Shown: positions 34,532 to 45,442, counted from the first letter of the stretch. The stretch is 64,000 nt of DNA from Flavobacteriales bacterium (GCA_018335925.1 JAGXRF010000112.1:1-64000), one strand, 5' to 3'. Notes: generated by a model not told the origin, from the sequence alone. Program-made: numbers and translations.

Positions 34532-35104
34532 CTAATAAATTCGTAATTCGTTACTGCCTTTAGGCATCATAATATTTACCTTGGTATTGACCACCTCTTC
34601 ACCAAAAACAAATGTGTTAACTGGCGTGCTGTTGGGTCTCATTTCTGCAATTTCTTCACGAGTACCAAAGTACAACGCACCACTTGGGCATACAGTAGCA
34701 CACATAGGTTTTTTACCAATGCTAGTGCGGTCATAGCACATGGTGCACTTCATCATCAAATCATATTCTTCAACCTTCTTCGGCACACCAAACGGACAGG
34801 CTTGCACACAATTGGAACATCCGATACAACGTTCTGTATTGGCGGTATGAACGATGCCAAATTCATCTTTTGAAATTGCATCAGCCGGGCAAACATTGGC
34901 ACAAACGGGGTCATCGCAATGCATACAAACTTGCACAGTGGTTTGAATGGTTGTTGCTCTATCAACATAATTGACGTGTATCATGGATTCATGACCATTG
35001 GTCTCACATTCAGCACAGGCCATCTCACAGGCTTTACAACCAATGCATCGCTGCATGTCTACAAAAAATTCCAAGTTTGGATTGTACATATTTTCTACAT
35101 TCAT
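34532..35104 (-). CDS. Four-cluster ferredoxin subunit (DmsB/NrfC-like)
   Basis: A 190-residue protein with sixteen Cys in four groups: [37 protein letters not shown] and CTMCYDR-CATVCP. This is the DmsB/NarH-like arrangement of four [4Fe-4S] centres. No signal peptide, so cytoplasmic. It should connect the molybdenum subunit (12 bp upstream) with the membrane part. Confidence 0.9.
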   Translation of the reverse strand: MNVENMYNPNLEFFVDMQRCIGCKACEMACAECETNGHESMIHVNYVDRATTIQTTVQVCMHCDDPVCANVCPADAISKDEFGIVHTANTERCIGCSNCVQACPFGVPKKVEEYDLMMKCTMCYDRTSIGKKPMCATVCPSGALYFGTREEIAEMRPNSTPVNTFVFGEEVVNTKVNIMMPKGSNELRIY

Positions 35105-35116
35105 GTCTAGAGTTTT

Positions 35117-37333
35117 TTAAGAACTTTTATAGGCTTTAACAACTTCGGGAGCTGGAGAAAATTCTCCAAGTGGCTCCAATTTACAAGCGGAAACTTTAAA
35201 CTCCGGGATTTTTGAAATGGGGTCTAAGGTACCGGGTGTTAACTGATTGGCTGATTTTTTTCCGGGCCAGTGATACGGAATAAATACCGTGTCTTTTCTA
35301 ATAGTATCCACAATATTTGCCGGAAAAATGCCATCACCTCTACGAGTAGATACTTTTATCAACTCGCGTTGTTTAATACCAAATCGTGCAGCCATTTCAG
35401 GATGAATTTCAAGTAATGGTTCTGGATATTGATTAACAAGCTTTCCGATTCTTCTGGTTTGTGTACCGCTTAAATACTGTGAAACTACTCGTCCGGTAGT
35501 TAAAATTACAGGATATTCTTCATCAGTAATCTCACCGGGTAACTTATATGGCACAGCATTAAAATGAGCTTTCCCATCAGGTGTTCTAAATTTTCTATCT
35601 TCCCATAAGCGAGGTGTGCCGGGATGGTCTTCACTCGGACAAGGCCAAAAAACTCCCATTTCATCAACTATTCGTTTATAAGTTATGCCATAATAATCAG
35701 CTGTTCCACCTTTAGATGCAACTCTAAGTTCGTTAAATATTGCCTCACTGTTTTCATAAGTAAATTTATTTTTGAACCCTAAACGTTCTGCTATTTCAAG
35801 AATAATAGAGGTATCTGTTCTAGCATTTCCCGGGGGATTTACCGCTTTATTGATTTTGATTACACGACCTTCAGCAGAGGTAGTGGTACCTTCTTCCTCC
35901 TCTTGTAGTGAACCTGGAAGAATAATATTGGCATGACGAGCGGTTTCGTTCAAAAAAAAGTCGATGCACACATAATATTCTAATTTTTCTAAAGCTTCTC
36001 GTACATAGTTGCTATTTGGTAAAGAAACTAAAGGATTGAAACAAATAGAAATAAGTCCTTTTATTTCGCCTCTGTGTATGGCTTCAATAATTTCATAAGC
36101 AGATAATCCTTTGCCTGGTAAATCCTCTTCTTTAATCCCCCAAACATCTGCAATGTATTTTCTATGTTCAGGATTCTCAATATCTCTATTTCCTGGTAGC
36201 TGATCACATTTATGACCGTGTTCTCTTCCGCCTTGTCCATTGCCTTGTCCAGTAATAGTAGCATAACCACAATAGGGTTTTCCAATTCTGCCGGTAGCTA
36301 ACACCAAATTAATACACCCTAAAACATTGTCTACTCCTTTTGAGTGATGTTCAATACCGCGTGCATGTAATAGAAAACTAGTGTTGGCTTTGCCCCACCA
36401 CTCTGCTGCTAACTTAATTTTTTCTTTATCAATGCCTGTAATTTCTTCAGCCCATTCTAAAGAATAATCTTTTACAGATTCAATGGTTTTATCAAATCCC
36501 GTAGTGTGATTATCTATAAAATCATGGTCTAATAAATCATGTTGCACCAAGTAATTTAGCATGGCACCATATAATGCAGAATCCGTTCCGGGCCTAACAT
36601 CCAAATGCAAGTCGGCTGTTCTTGCCAAAGGGATCACCCTTGGATCAATCACAATTAATTTTGCTCCTCTGTCTCTTGCTTTCCAAATCCAATGCGTCAA
36701 CGTTGGAAAAGTTTCACTAATATTAGCTCCTGCTACTATGATGACTTCTGCTTTTTCTAAGTCAGAATAATTATTAGAACCTCTATCCAAGCCAAAGGCC
36801 TTTTTATTTCCGGCTCCGGCACTCACCATACATAATCTGCCGTTGTAGTCTAAGTTTTTAGTTTTTAGAGCCACACGAGCAAACTTACCAACCAAATAAC
36901 TTTTTTCGTTAGTTAAAGAAACGCCCGAAAGCATAGCAAAAGAGTCATTGCCGTAGGTACTCTGAATTCTTTTTATTTCAGATATGGTTTCTGACATGGC
37001 ATTTTCCCATGAAATTGGGGTAAATCCTTTTCCTGGAACACTTTTTAAGGGTTCCATCAAGCGGTCTGGGTGGTTGTTTTGTAAATACCTCTGCACCCCT
37101 TTGGGACAAAGTCTTCCCTCGTTAAAGGGAAATTCCATCCATGGATCAAAGCCCACCACTTTATCGTCTTTAACCAAAAGCTTGATGCCACATTGCATAC
37201 CACAAAAGCAACAATGGGTTTTTACCACTTCATCCGGTTCATCTCTACCCGGAAAACCCTCTTTGGGTGGGTAATTAAGTGATGGACCAAACTGATCAAT
37301 GATTTTTTCAATTTCAACAGGTAATTTTGCCAT
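35117..37333 (-). CDS. Molybdopterin nitrate reductase catalytic subunit, NapA/NasC-like
   Basis: A 738-residue bis-MGD enzyme. The N-terminal cluster motif is CCFCGMQC with Cys76 in RLCPKG. The probable Mo ligand is Cys168 in [10 protein letters not shown], the Cys seen in Nap/Nas-type enzymes (Nar uses Asp). Later signatures [11 protein letters not shown] and [16 protein letters not shown] also fit. No twin-Arg signal is present, so it works in the cytoplasm. With NarK carriers next to it, nitrate is the natural substrate. The partner set (cytochrome b, Rieske, 4Fe-4S) differs from NarGHI and NapAB, so energy coupling is open. Confidence 0.85.
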   Translation of the reverse strand: MAKLPVEIEKIIDQFGPSLNYPPKEGFPGRDEPDEVVKTHCCFCGMQCGIKLLVKDDKVVGFDPWMEFPFNEGRLCPKGVQRYLQNNHPDRLMEPLKSVPGKGFTPISWENAMSETISEIKRIQSTYGNDSFAMLSGVSLTNEKSYLVGKFARVALKTKNLDYNGRLCMVSAGAGNKKAFGLDRGSNNYSDLEKAEVIIVAGANISETFPTLTHWIWKARDRGAKLIVIDPRVIPLARTADLHLDVRPGTDSALYGAMLNYLVQHDLLDHDFIDNHTTGFDKTIESVKDYSLEWAEEITGIDKEKIKLAAEWWGKANTSFLLHARGIEHHSKGVDNVLGCINLVLATGRIGKPYCGYATITGQGNGQGGREHGHKCDQLPGNRDIENPEHRKYIADVWGIKEEDLPGKGLSAYEIIEAIHRGEIKGLISICFNPLVSLPNSNYVREALEKLEYYVCIDFFLNETARHANIILPGSLQEEEEGTTTSAEGRVIKINKAVNPPGNARTDTSIILEIAERLGFKNKFTYENSEAIFNELRVASKGGTADYYGITYKRIVDEMGVFWPCPSEDHPGTPRLWEDRKFRTPDGKAHFNAVPYKLPGEITDEEYPVILTTGRVVSQYLSGTQTRRIGKLVNQYPEPLLEIHPEMAARFGIKQRELIKVSTRRGDGIFPANIVDTIRKDTVFIPYHWPGKKSANQLTPGTLDPISKIPEFKVSACKLEPLGEFSPAPEVVKAYKSS

Positions 37334-37344
37334 AATATTGTAAT

Positions 37345-38400
37345 TTAACCAAATAAATTTCCGCCCTTTAACCTAGCATCCAAGTGGGCTTTTGCTAATA
37401 ATGATCTTTTTCCTTCGGGACTAAGATCTAAATGGGAAGTACCGTCAGGTTTTTCAAAATTAAATCCTAATTCTTTGGTAACTTCTTTTAAATCGTTTAC
37501 GTGCATTTGCGTATCAAATTCCTGTCCGGTATGAGGGCAAACCGCCATCCCTTGTCTAACTCCCTCCTCTTTATAAATATGTGCTCCAATTTGTGCCGGT
37601 CTTTGAATGATATGAAAAAATTTTCCAAAAGGAATCCATATTAAAAAAACAATGACAGAAATGGCATGAAGTACAGCTAGAAAATCAAAGGCAAATCCTT
37701 TCATAAACTGATAGGAATAAGTTAAACCTAATCCGGTAACCGATATAATTATCAATAAAATTAAAGGCAATAAATCACTTTCAAAATTTTGAGTGGCAAT
37801 CAGACCAGGCTGGGTTAATCGCTTACGTAAGAAATATAACGACCCAAAAATAACCATGTAAGAAGACCAATTTAGAGCATGAAAAGTCATAAATGCAATA
37901 AAAGATCCCAACTTAAATTCAAAAACATGAAATCCAAAAAAATGGGCTTCATATACATCAATACCACCGGGTGCTAGAGTGAAGTGTATCCAGCCAAATG
38001 TTAAGGGTAATGTAATGGCAAAAGCCATCATACATCCAAAAGCAATTAAAAAGTGGGCAAGCCAACGATATTTTCCTCTTGGATATACAAACTTTTGTAG
38101 TCCGATATTTAGAACCGCTTTTTTAACAAAAAAACCAAAGTGATAAAAAATTCTTCCTTTAAAAAATAACTGAAAACCTCGTTTAAAATACATCCATGTG
38201 GGAGGTCGTTGAATCCAAACGGTATAGCGATAAGTAACACCAAATAAGGCGAAAATAGTACCAAATAAATAGGTAATCAATGCTGCATCAAAGTTTTGCA
38301 AATCACGGGAACCATAAAAAATAAGGGCAAGCAGTAAAGCCGTAGCAAGTGTTGCCACCAGAAGTGCTTTGATATTTAGATTCTTTACAAGGGTTAACAT
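37345..38400 (-). CDS. Cytochrome b-like membrane subunit
   Basis: A 351-residue protein with about seven membrane helices. His residues in [30 protein letters not shown] and KFFHIIQRP lie at the ends of helices and could bind two b hemes, much as in NarI/HdrE-type subunits. The C-terminal 80 residues are soluble and contain VCPHTGQE. It sits between narK and the catalytic gene and is the likely quinol-oxidising anchor. Confidence 0.75.
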   Translation of the reverse strand: MLTLVKNLNIKALLVATLATALLLALIFYGSRDLQNFDAALITYLFGTIFALFGVTYRYTVWIQRPPTWMYFKRGFQLFFKGRIFYHFGFFVKKAVLNIGLQKFVYPRGKYRWLAHFLIAFGCMMAFAITLPLTFGWIHFTLAPGGIDVYEAHFFGFHVFEFKLGSFIAFMTFHALNWSSYMVIFGSLYFLRKRLTQPGLIATQNFESDLLPLILLIIISVTGLGLTYSYQFMKGFAFDFLAVLHAISVIVFLIWIPFGKFFHIIQRPAQIGAHIYKEEGVRQGMAVCPHTGQEFDTQMHVNDLKEVTKELGFNFEKPDGTSHLDLSPEGKRSLLAKAHLDARLKGGNLFG

Positions 38401-38432
38401 ATTTTTTTCTTTAAAGATATATAAAATTATTT

Positions 38433-39758
38433 TTAACTTGGTCTCTCACAACCTTTACGAGTATAATAATACCAATTAATCCAAGTTGCCCAAATAGAAA
38501 TCAATCCAATAACAACAAAAAATGGTATAGCTGTTCCAGATATTTCGATAGATTGACCTATAAAAACATTATAAATAAAAGGTCCAAAAGCTGCTATTGC
38601 TGCTGTCCAACCAATCACTCCAGCAGCTTTTCTTGGTGAATCTGAAAATATAATTGGATATTGTCTGAAAGTTGCCGCATTTCCTACTCCTGTAAAAAAG
38701 AAGATAACCATCACTATTCCAACAAACCAAGGGAATTGCTCCATTGAAGTAGGCGTTAATGCCCCCATAAGTATGAGTAATGCAATACAAATTACAATGG
38801 CTATACCCGTAATGTGCGTCAAAATAGCACCACCCATTTTGTCAGAAATTTTTCCAAATATCACACGAACAGCAGAACCTATCAAGGGACCGTAGAAGGC
38901 ATATTTTAAAGGATCTGGTGCATCTGGAAAATCACCATATAAAATTCTAATCAACAAAGGAAAGGCAGCAGACATCCCTGCAAAGGTGCCAAAAGTCATG
39001 AAATAGGTCAATGTGCAATACCAGGTGTGTTTAGAACCAAAAATATCTAACTGTTCCTTAAAAGAAGCCACTACAGGTACACTTCTTAATTTAATCCAAG
39101 AAATTACCCCCATAATCAACAAAGGAATAATATAAATGAACGCGATATTTTGTAGATAAATCGTTTGACCAGAAGCTGCAACCGGCTGACCGTCTCCCCA
39201 AAGAGCTACGATACTCACTCCAAGTAATATAGGTGAAACTAATTGAACCAAACTAACCCCAAAGTTGCCAATACCTGCCTGAATACCAAGAGCTGTTCCA
39301 ATTAAACGCTTAGGGAAAAAAGTACTGGTACTTGGCATAAATGAAGAAAAATCTCCACCCCCCATACCAAGTAAAAAAGCAATTAACATGAAATAACCAA
39401 AAGTAGAGTTAGAATCACCTACGGCAAACCCAAGCATTAATAACGGAACAATTTTTACCAGAGTAGAAACCGTAACAACCAAACGCGTTCCAAACATGGG
39501 AATTAAAAAAGTGTGTAAAATACGAAATAAACCTCCTGCCAGTCCGGGCATGGCTGCCAGCCAAAACAATTGCATTTTGGAAAAATCAAAACCGATTCCT
39601 GGAAGTTTTACCACCACCACACTGAATAAAAACCAAGTAGCAAAAGACATCACCAAACTAATGGTGGTAATCGTAAGGGTATTCCACGCTATTTTCTTTC
39701 CTGTGGATTCCCAAAACTTTTCGTCTTCCGGATTCCAATTCTGTAGCCAACTACTCAT
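38433..39758 (-). CDS. NarK-type nitrate/nitrite transporter, second copy
   Basis: A 441-residue MFS protein with twelve helices. The nitrate signatures are visible: GMGGGDFSSFMPSTSTFFPKR in the first half and FFTGVGNAATFRQYP in the second, and Arg residues in helices 2 and 8 (GGLFRILH, GSAVRVIFGK). Two NarK types in tandem often divide the work, one nitrate/proton symport and one nitrate/nitrite exchange. 29 bp after the first copy. Confidence 0.9.
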   Translation of the reverse strand: MSSWLQNWNPEDEKFWESTGKKIAWNTLTITTISLVMSFATWFLFSVVVVKLPGIGFDFSKMQLFWLAAMPGLAGGLFRILHTFLIPMFGTRLVVTVSTLVKIVPLLMLGFAVGDSNSTFGYFMLIAFLLGMGGGDFSSFMPSTSTFFPKRLIGTALGIQAGIGNFGVSLVQLVSPILLGVSIVALWGDGQPVAASGQTIYLQNIAFIYIIPLLIMGVISWIKLRSVPVVASFKEQLDIFGSKHTWYCTLTYFMTFGTFAGMSAAFPLLIRILYGDFPDAPDPLKYAFYGPLIGSAVRVIFGKISDKMGGAILTHITGIAIVICIALLILMGALTPTSMEQFPWFVGIVMVIFFFTGVGNAATFRQYPIIFSDSPRKAAGVIGWTAAIAAFGPFIYNVFIGQSIEISGTAIPFFVVIGLISIWATWINWYYYTRKGCERPS

Positions 39759-39787
39759 ATATTTAAAAATTAAAGTTCAACATAAAA

Positions 39788-41248
39788 TTATTCATGTGCA
39801 AAAGACCCTTTGGGTTCTTTCAGAAAAATCAAACAGAACAAAAAACTAATTACTGCTCCTGCTGCAATAATGTGGAAAAAGGTTTGTGCGTCAACCATAG
39901 AATAAATCACCAAATACACCACAGCACCAACATTACCATAAGCACCTGCCATCCCCGAAATTTGGCCGGTCATTTTCTTATTTATAAATGGAATTACAGC
40001 AAATGTAGCTCCTTCTGCACCTTGAACGAATAAAGAACAAATAATAGTAACCGCAACAGCCAAAGCTAAAGACCAGCTAGCATTGATGAATGAAATGGCA
40101 AAAAAGCCAAGAGCAATTCCAATCATATAAATCAACATGGTGCGTTTGCGATTGCCGAGTTTATCAGACAACCAACCTCCGAGCGGCCTAGCAAATAAAT
40201 TTACAAAAGCAAAAGAACCCGCTACCATACCAGCCAATGTAGGTGAAATGGTAAACGTATCCTGAAAGAAAAAAGGCAGCATGGACACCACTGCTAACTC
40301 TGCTCCAAAGTTGGCAAAATAGGTGGTATTTAAAGCTGCAACACTACTAAATGAATACCTGTCTTCTTTGGCAATTCCTTTTTTTAACATGGGAATGTTT
40401 ACCTTGAGCGTCTTAATAATGTGCATGATAAAGAAAAGTGCTAAAATTGCCCAGATACCATATAACCATTCATCTGATAAAAATTTTTCACTATTTCCAT
40501 TGGAAATCTCAACATTACTCAATCTCCAGGCTAAGAGCCCGAGTGCCCCCATTAAAGGGAAAGACCATATAATTAATTGCAACAAGTCGCCCCATGATGT
40601 AGCTGTGAGCGGTTGCGTATTTTTTACTCCTTCAAATTTTTTCCCCTCAGGAGTATCTTTTACAGAAAAATAAAAAATAATACCGTAAGTAAAGGAAACT
40701 ATAGCGTTTAAAGCTAAGGCATATCGCCATCCACTTTCGTATTGCCCAAAAACCTCTAGGGCAATCCATGGCAAAGTCATGGCAGCAAATGCAGAACCAA
40801 AGTTACCCCAACCGGCATATAAGCCTTCTGCTCTTCCCACCATATTTGGAGGAAACCAATCGGCTACCAATCTGATACCTATTACAAATCCGGCACCTAT
40901 TGAACTTAAAAGCAATCTGGCAACAAGTAATTGCATGAAACTAGTTCCAAAAGCAAAAAACAGTATAGGAACAGTCATCACAATTAATAGGGAACTAAAA
41001 ACCCTTCTAGGCCCATATTTATCAATCAATGAGCCAATGATAATTCGAGCCGGAATCGTTAAGGCTACGTTTGCAATGGCTAAAATTTTAATATGATCAG
41101 GAGTTAGCCAATTTAATTTTCTTAACATGGTACTCGCTAAAGGAGCCATGTTGAACCAAATGTAAAAAGTGATAAAAAATGCTATCCATGTATAATGCAA
41201 TAGTTTGATTCTCGGTTGCGAGAAATCGAGGAATTCTGGTTTGCCCAT
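39788..41248 (-). CDS. narK: NarK-type nitrate/nitrite transporter, first copy
   Basis: A 486-residue MFS carrier with twelve helices. TIPARIIIGSLIDKYGPRR holds the helix-2 Arg and the A-loop; the GSAFAAMTLPW and GAEGATFAVIPFINKK regions hold the nitrate-binding glycines and the second half signature. It is the first gene of a leftward operon of 15 genes extending to moaC at 27563. Its promoter holds a Crp/Fnr-type site. Confidence 0.92.
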   Translation of the reverse strand: MGKPEFLDFSQPRIKLLHYTWIAFFITFYIWFNMAPLASTMLRKLNWLTPDHIKILAIANVALTIPARIIIGSLIDKYGPRRVFSSLLIVMTVPILFFAFGTSFMQLLVARLLLSSIGAGFVIGIRLVADWFPPNMVGRAEGLYAGWGNFGSAFAAMTLPWIALEVFGQYESGWRYALALNAIVSFTYGIIFYFSVKDTPEGKKFEGVKNTQPLTATSWGDLLQLIIWSFPLMGALGLLAWRLSNVEISNGNSEKFLSDEWLYGIWAILALFFIMHIIKTLKVNIPMLKKGIAKEDRYSFSSVAALNTTYFANFGAELAVVSMLPFFFQDTFTISPTLAGMVAGSFAFVNLFARPLGGWLSDKLGNRKRTMLIYMIGIALGFFAISFINASWSLALAVAVTIICSLFVQGAEGATFAVIPFINKKMTGQISGMAGAYGNVGAVVYLVIYSMVDAQTFFHIIAAGAVISFLFCLIFLKEPKGSFAHE

Positions 41249-41271
41249 ATTTTAAATCCTAAAAGTTAATG

Positions 41272-41316
41272 CAAAGAAACACATTAGTTTTATAAGTAAA
41301 ACTGACAATTGTCATG
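41272..41316 (-). promoter_or_regulatory. Crp/Fnr-type site and promoter of the narK operon
   Basis: TGA-CAATTG-TCA (41303-41314), a perfect 12-bp palindrome, is centred 33 bp from the centre of TTTCTTTG (minus strand, 41279-41272), a one-mismatch -7 element. Same geometry as the other sites. Confidence 0.65.
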
Positions 41317-41325
41317 TGATTTTAT

Positions 41326-41700
41326 TTATCCCGCTAAAGTTTTGATTTGCATCACCGAAGAAATATGCATGGCACGTTCTTTAATTTCTTCGGCTTTGGG
41401 TCCTTGAAATAACTCATCAACCGTTTCGTTAAACAACTTATTCCAATGATGAAAGTGTTGGATGGTCAGAGGATGTTTGTGATGTAGTTTTTTGTGTTTT
41501 TGCATCGGGTTTCCTTCAAAATTACCGGTATAAAAAAGGATATTTTCCCAGAAATCATACATCCTGGGTAAGTGTGACTCCCAATTGACATGAGCCACAT
41601 CAGTGAATAAAAACCCAATGACCGGATCTGTTTTTATCTTATCATAAAAAGTATCTACCAAAAGAATGATATCTGTTCTATTTTGTATATCCGATCGCAT
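41326..41700 (-). CDS. Group III truncated hemoglobin
   Basis: A 124-residue globin with the short 2-on-2 fold. LLVDTFYDKIKTDPVIGFLF, LPRMYDFWENILF and KLHHKHPLTIQHFHHW, which contains the proximal His, fit group III. It likely binds NO or oxygen in the cytoplasm. It follows nosY by 20 bp and is the last gene of the nos transcript, a sensible place for NO protection. Confidence 0.88.
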   Translation of the reverse strand: MRSDIQNRTDIILLVDTFYDKIKTDPVIGFLFTDVAHVNWESHLPRMYDFWENILFYTGNFEGNPMQKHKKLHHKHPLTIQHFHHWNKLFNETVDELFQGPKAEEIKERAMHISSVMQIKTLAG

Positions 41701-41720
41701 AAACTTTGGTTTAAAAATGT

Positions 41721-42488
41721 TTATAAATCTTTACGGATAAATCGTTTTAGTGAAATCCAAAAAGGAATAATTATCCATAAAGCGAGTAGTAACAGTGAAA
41801 TTAGCAAGCCTTGAACATTGCCAAAAAATTCTTTAAAAACAGCTCCGGTATAGCCCATCATGGCAGAGACGTCTAAATGCAACAGCATTTGAATACGGGC
41901 CAAATCAATCGGGCTCAATGCAGTGATACCTATCATTATTTTTTCGATAGGATAATCTGAAAATTGAAACAATAAAAACAAAACAATTCCATCAAATAAA
42001 AGAGCAAAAAACAACCAAATCATGATAGCCAATCCTATACCTCTGGCTTTATCTCGCGTAAGTATCGTTGATAGAAATGCCAAGGCAACAAATACTAAAG
42101 TAATTAACGACCCCACCAAAAGCATCATCAATCCCATAGCCCCTGGGGCATGTATTAATAATGGGATTCCAGAACCGATTAAGAATGCTCCCAACAGAGA
42201 TAAACTTACCCCGGCAAAAAGACTTTTCCATATTTTACTTCGTTGAATGGGTTGGCTTAGTAATAATTCAATAAACTCGGAACTATTATATAGATATATC
42301 GTGGTAAATAATATAGAAACCAAAGGAACCGTAAACAATATCACATTTAAAATCGTGAGCATACCTTTGGCGGCATTATCTTCTAAGGCAAACGAGCTCC
42401 AGGACAAGAGAGCCAAAATGAGCATAAAAGCCAATACAATCTTGTTCTTGAAAATGTCGATTAATACCAATTTTACAATGCGGTTCAT
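41721..42488 (-). CDS. nosY: Nos ABC transporter permease
   Basis: A 255-residue protein with six membrane helices of the ABC-2 type. The motif SEFIELLLSQPIQRSKIWKSLF is typical of NosY. With NosF and NosD it supports maturation of the NosZ copper centre, probably handling a sulfur compound. It overlaps nosF by 4 bp. Confidence 0.9.
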   Translation of the reverse strand: MNRIVKLVLIDIFKNKIVLAFMLILALLSWSSFALEDNAAKGMLTILNVILFTVPLVSILFTTIYLYNSSEFIELLLSQPIQRSKIWKSLFAGVSLSLLGAFLIGSGIPLLIHAPGAMGLMMLLVGSLITLVFVALAFLSTILTRDKARGIGLAIMIWLFFALLFDGIVLFLLFQFSDYPIEKIMIGITALSPIDLARIQMLLHLDVSAMMGYTGAVFKEFFGNVQGLLISLLLLALWIIIPFWISLKRFIRKDL

Positions 42489-43195
42489 TTGTTCTGTTCT
42501 TTTAAAATTTTGGCAATGGCTTTTGATATTTTTAATTCACCAGTGCGTTGCTTTAATTCACTGACTCTTTCGTGAAATCGAACTTCACCCTCTTGCATAA
42601 ATACAATTTCGGTGATTAAATCATCGAGTTCGCTTAACAAGTGCGATGTAATTAAAATCAACTTTCCTTTCTCTTTTTCTTTGATAATTTTCTCCTTGAG
42701 AAGTTCTGAAGCCAGAGGATCCAAACCTGCGGTGGGTTCATCTAAAATAAGTACATCAGGCTGAAACATAAAGGCCAAAGTAGCACTCACCTTTTGGGTT
42801 GTTCCTCCGGAAAGGGTTCCCATCTTTTTATTTTCTAATGATTTTATTTGAAAGGCTTCATATAATTCTTCATCTGCTGGTTGGTTCTCTCCTCTTATTT
42901 CCTGAATCATTTCAATGGTTTTCCCAATAGTCATATTGTCAGGATACCGACCAATTTGAGGCATATAACCAATAGACTCGCGGTAGGCATGTTGATTTTT
43001 GATAGGCAAACCGTTAAATAAAATATGTCCTTGATCGGGTAATACCATTCCCAATATCGACTTTATTAAAGTCGTTTTTCCGCAACCGTTGGGACCAATC
43101 AAAGCGACACATTCTCCGCGTTTGAGTTGAAGATTGACCTGTTGCAATACCGGCAATTTCCCAAAAGATTTCTGAAGGTTTTGTATGGTAATCAT
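42485..43195 (-). CDS. nosF: Nos ABC transporter ATPase
   Basis: A 236-residue ATPase. Walker A GPNGCGKTT (34-42), signature LSGG (128-131), Walker B LILDEP (149-154). Drives the NosDFY system. Overlaps nosD by 4 bp and nosY by 4 bp. Confidence 0.93.
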   Translation of the reverse strand: MITIQNLQKSFGKLPVLQQVNLQLKRGECVALIGPNGCGKTTLIKSILGMVLPDQGHILFNGLPIKNQHAYRESIGYMPQIGRYPDNMTIGKTIEMIQEIRGENQPADEELYEAFQIKSLENKKMGTLSGGTTQKVSATLAFMFQPDVLILDEPTAGLDPLASELLKEKIIKEKEKGKLILITSHLLSELDDLITEIVFMQEGEVRFHERVSELKQRTGELKISKAIAKILKEQNK

Positions 43196-44424
43196 AAGGG
43201 TAAGGGTTTCATTAAAGGGGTTTTATCCACAAAATTATCCGGAGTAATGCTAGGGAGAACTTTCTCAGATTTGTCAAGTAACGTAATCATAAAGCTCCTA
43301 AACAATAGGATGGCAGATGGGTTTCTTTCTACTAAAACTGAAAACAAACTCAGTGGATGATACGGCACATCACCGTTACCATCTTTATCAAGGTCATATC
43401 CTTCATATTTATCCCAATAGTTCCTGTCAAAGGTATTTAGCACCAAACTTCCATTAGTACCCATATCAAAGGAATTGCCCTTAAAATTGTTCATTGTTAT
43501 TTCATTATCCATACAACTGGCTTGTATTTTCATGGCCCAACCATTGGACTCAAATACATTTTTTTCAGCTTTGATCCTATTGGTTCCTTCCATATAAATA
43601 CCCACCGTGTTTTTTAAAAAACGATTTCCGGATAAGTAACTATCTGATATTTCTTTTAAAAGCAAGCCATAAGCAGAGGGGCCCCAGTTTTCTTCAAAAG
43701 TGTTATTCATCATGGTCACATTTTTGGAAAACATGACTGCTACTCCTGCCCCATTATTTCTGAACACATTGGTAAAATAAGCATTTTGATGTGAGAACAT
43801 AAAGTGCAGACCATATCGTATATTGTTGTATGCCAAATTTCTCCAAACTACCGTGTCATAAACAAACTCCAGATAAATTCCGTCACGATGTCCGATTATG
43901 GTATTTCCGATAAACTGAAGGTCATTGCATCTCCAGGCATGTATCCCATTTCCAATAAGTTGTTCCTCCTTGCCATAGGCTGTGATTTTGTTATTTCTAA
44001 CCACACAATTTCGACCATTTTGAATATAGATTCCGAAGAAATTATCGTCTAAAATATTGTTTTCAATAACAACATAACTCTTGTTATACACCTTGATTCC
44101 GCAGGGATCTTCCAACGAAGCATAACCAGATTTGATGACCTTAAAGCCGGCCATATAAACACTATCTGCCTTGATGGAAACGACTTCAACTTTTTTTTCT
44201 CCATCCAATACTGGAAAGTTTTTTCCAATAAAATGAATGCGTTTATCAATGACCAAATTTCCCTCTTTATAATGTCCGCCAAAAACCATAACCGTATCTC
44301 CGGGTTTTGCTTTTTTCAAAGCTTCGGTTATGGTTTTAAAACGTTTTGAGCTTCCCACCTCATGGGTTTGTGCATCCACAATAGCAGAAAATAAAACACT
44401 TATAATGAGGATTATCTTGAACAT
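43192..44424 (-). CDS. nosD: Periplasmic copper-processing protein of the Nos system
   Basis: With the start at 44424 it has 410 residues and a signal peptide (cut near VDAQ). The body is a right-handed parallel beta-helix with many Asn-rich rungs (NNILDDNFFGIYIQN, GNGIHAWRCNDL, NTFEENWGPSAYG). It receives its partner from NosFY and delivers copper or sulfur to NosZ. The longer frame to 44472 overlaps nosL and lacks an N-terminal signal, so it is rejected. The start is 1 bp from the nosL stop. Confidence 0.92.
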   Translation of the reverse strand: MFKIILIISVLFSAIVDAQTHEVGSSKRFKTITEALKKAKPGDTVMVFGGHYKEGNLVIDKRIHFIGKNFPVLDGEKKVEVVSIKADSVYMAGFKVIKSGYASLEDPCGIKVYNKSYVVIENNILDDNFFGIYIQNGRNCVVRNNKITAYGKEEQLIGNGIHAWRCNDLQFIGNTIIGHRDGIYLEFVYDTVVWRNLAYNNIRYGLHFMFSHQNAYFTNVFRNNGAGVAVMFSKNVTMMNNTFEENWGPSAYGLLLKEISDSYLSGNRFLKNTVGIYMEGTNRIKAEKNVFESNGWAMKIQASCMDNEITMNNFKGNSFDMGTNGSLVLNTFDRNYWDKYEGYDLDKDGNGDVPYHPLSLFSVLVERNPSAILLFRSFMITLLDKSEKVLPSITPDNFVDKTPLMKPLPL

Positions 44425-44425
44425 C

Positions 44426-45442
44426 TTATTTATGATTACGTAATATTTCTTCCCAGGTAATGGGATTGGCATTTAATTTTATTGCAAATTCATCGCGATC
44501 TTGAGCCGATGAAAATGCGGCTATATTTCCCCGCATGGGACTATTGATTTCACCTCCAATCAAATAAAAAGCAGTCTCAGCCGGGATTAATTGATTTTCT
44601 CGAGTATAGTCGTGTATATAATGTAGTTTGACCTCTTTATCCGGATTTTCATGGCCATAATAGGCCATACATTGAATATCGTCAAACATATAGACCCTTC
44701 CTTTTTTGGTAATGAGCTCTGCTCCAAACTTTCCATCTGAAACTGACATTTTACAATATTCACATTGATCGATGTGAAGTTTGATGGGTTGCGGTCCGTC
44801 GGGGCCACAACCTAAAAGCATAAATCCTAATAGAGCCAATGCTGTTGTATTTTTTTTCAAAAATCGTTTATACCATTGGGTATCATATGTAATACTAACC
44901 AATAATAAAACAGCAGCTGAAATGAGCATCCATCCCCCTGTATTCGGAATGGAATAAGCTCCAAAATTTAATAATTGTTTGTAGCCTAACACAGGTGGCT
45001 GATAAGCCATTCCGGGCACTTTAATGGCAGCATTTGGATCGAGATTGTGTCCATATTCATAGTTCCAACGATAAAAATCTAAGCCGGCCACTAGGGCAAA
45101 AATTACAACCGCTAAAAATGCTATTACAACACCTCTTTGTCTTCCCCAAAGCAACATGAGTAAGATCAAACCGGCAAATCCGTAGATAATGTAGGGTAAA
45201 ATTTTAAACTCAATAAAATCCTCTGTATGTAAGGTTTTCATCCCGATATAGTGATTGAGTCCGTTGATGATTTCTACATCTCCACCAATCTTATCGGCAT
45301 AAAGTAACAGCTCCAACCCTTCGGGGTATTGTGGAGCATCGAGTTCTATTTTCCACATCGGGAATTGTAAAGACCCAATGAACAATCCGGCTACAATCAA
45401 GAGGATAACCTTTGAGAGTAACGATATCTTATTTGATTTCAT
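44426..45442 (-). CDS. nosL: NosL copper chaperone fused to a membrane domain
   Basis: A 338-residue protein. The first 190 residues have four or five membrane helices with a periplasmic loop (QFPMWKIELDAPQYPEG). Next comes a lipobox-like LLGC (Cys212) and then a NosL domain with CEYCKM (Cys227, Cys230, Met232), the copper site. In proteobacteria NosL is a stand-alone lipoprotein. The N-terminal membrane part is a Bacteroidota feature with no known activity. It follows nosZ after a 150-bp gap with a hairpin. Confidence 0.88.
   Translation of the reverse strand: MKSNKISLLSKVILLIVAGLFIGSLQFPMWKIELDAPQYPEGLELLLYADKIGGDVEIINGLNHYIGMKTLHTEDFIEFKILPYIIYGFAGLILLMLLWGRQRGVVIAFLAVVIFALVAGLDFYRWNYEYGHNLDPNAAIKVPGMAYQPPVLGYKQLLNFGAYSIPNTGGWMLISAAVLLLVSITYDTQWYKRFLKKNTTALALLGFMLLGCGPDGPQPIKLHIDQCEYCKMSVSDGKFGAELITKKGRVYMFDDIQCMAYYGHENPDKEVKLHYIHDYTRENQLIPAETAFYLIGGEINSPMRGNIAAFSSAQDRDEFAIKLNANPITWEEILRNHK

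Noticed and set aside
41326..41700. Separate promoter for the truncated hemoglobin
   Set aside because: Only 20 bp lie between it and nosY, with no -7 element or palindrome.
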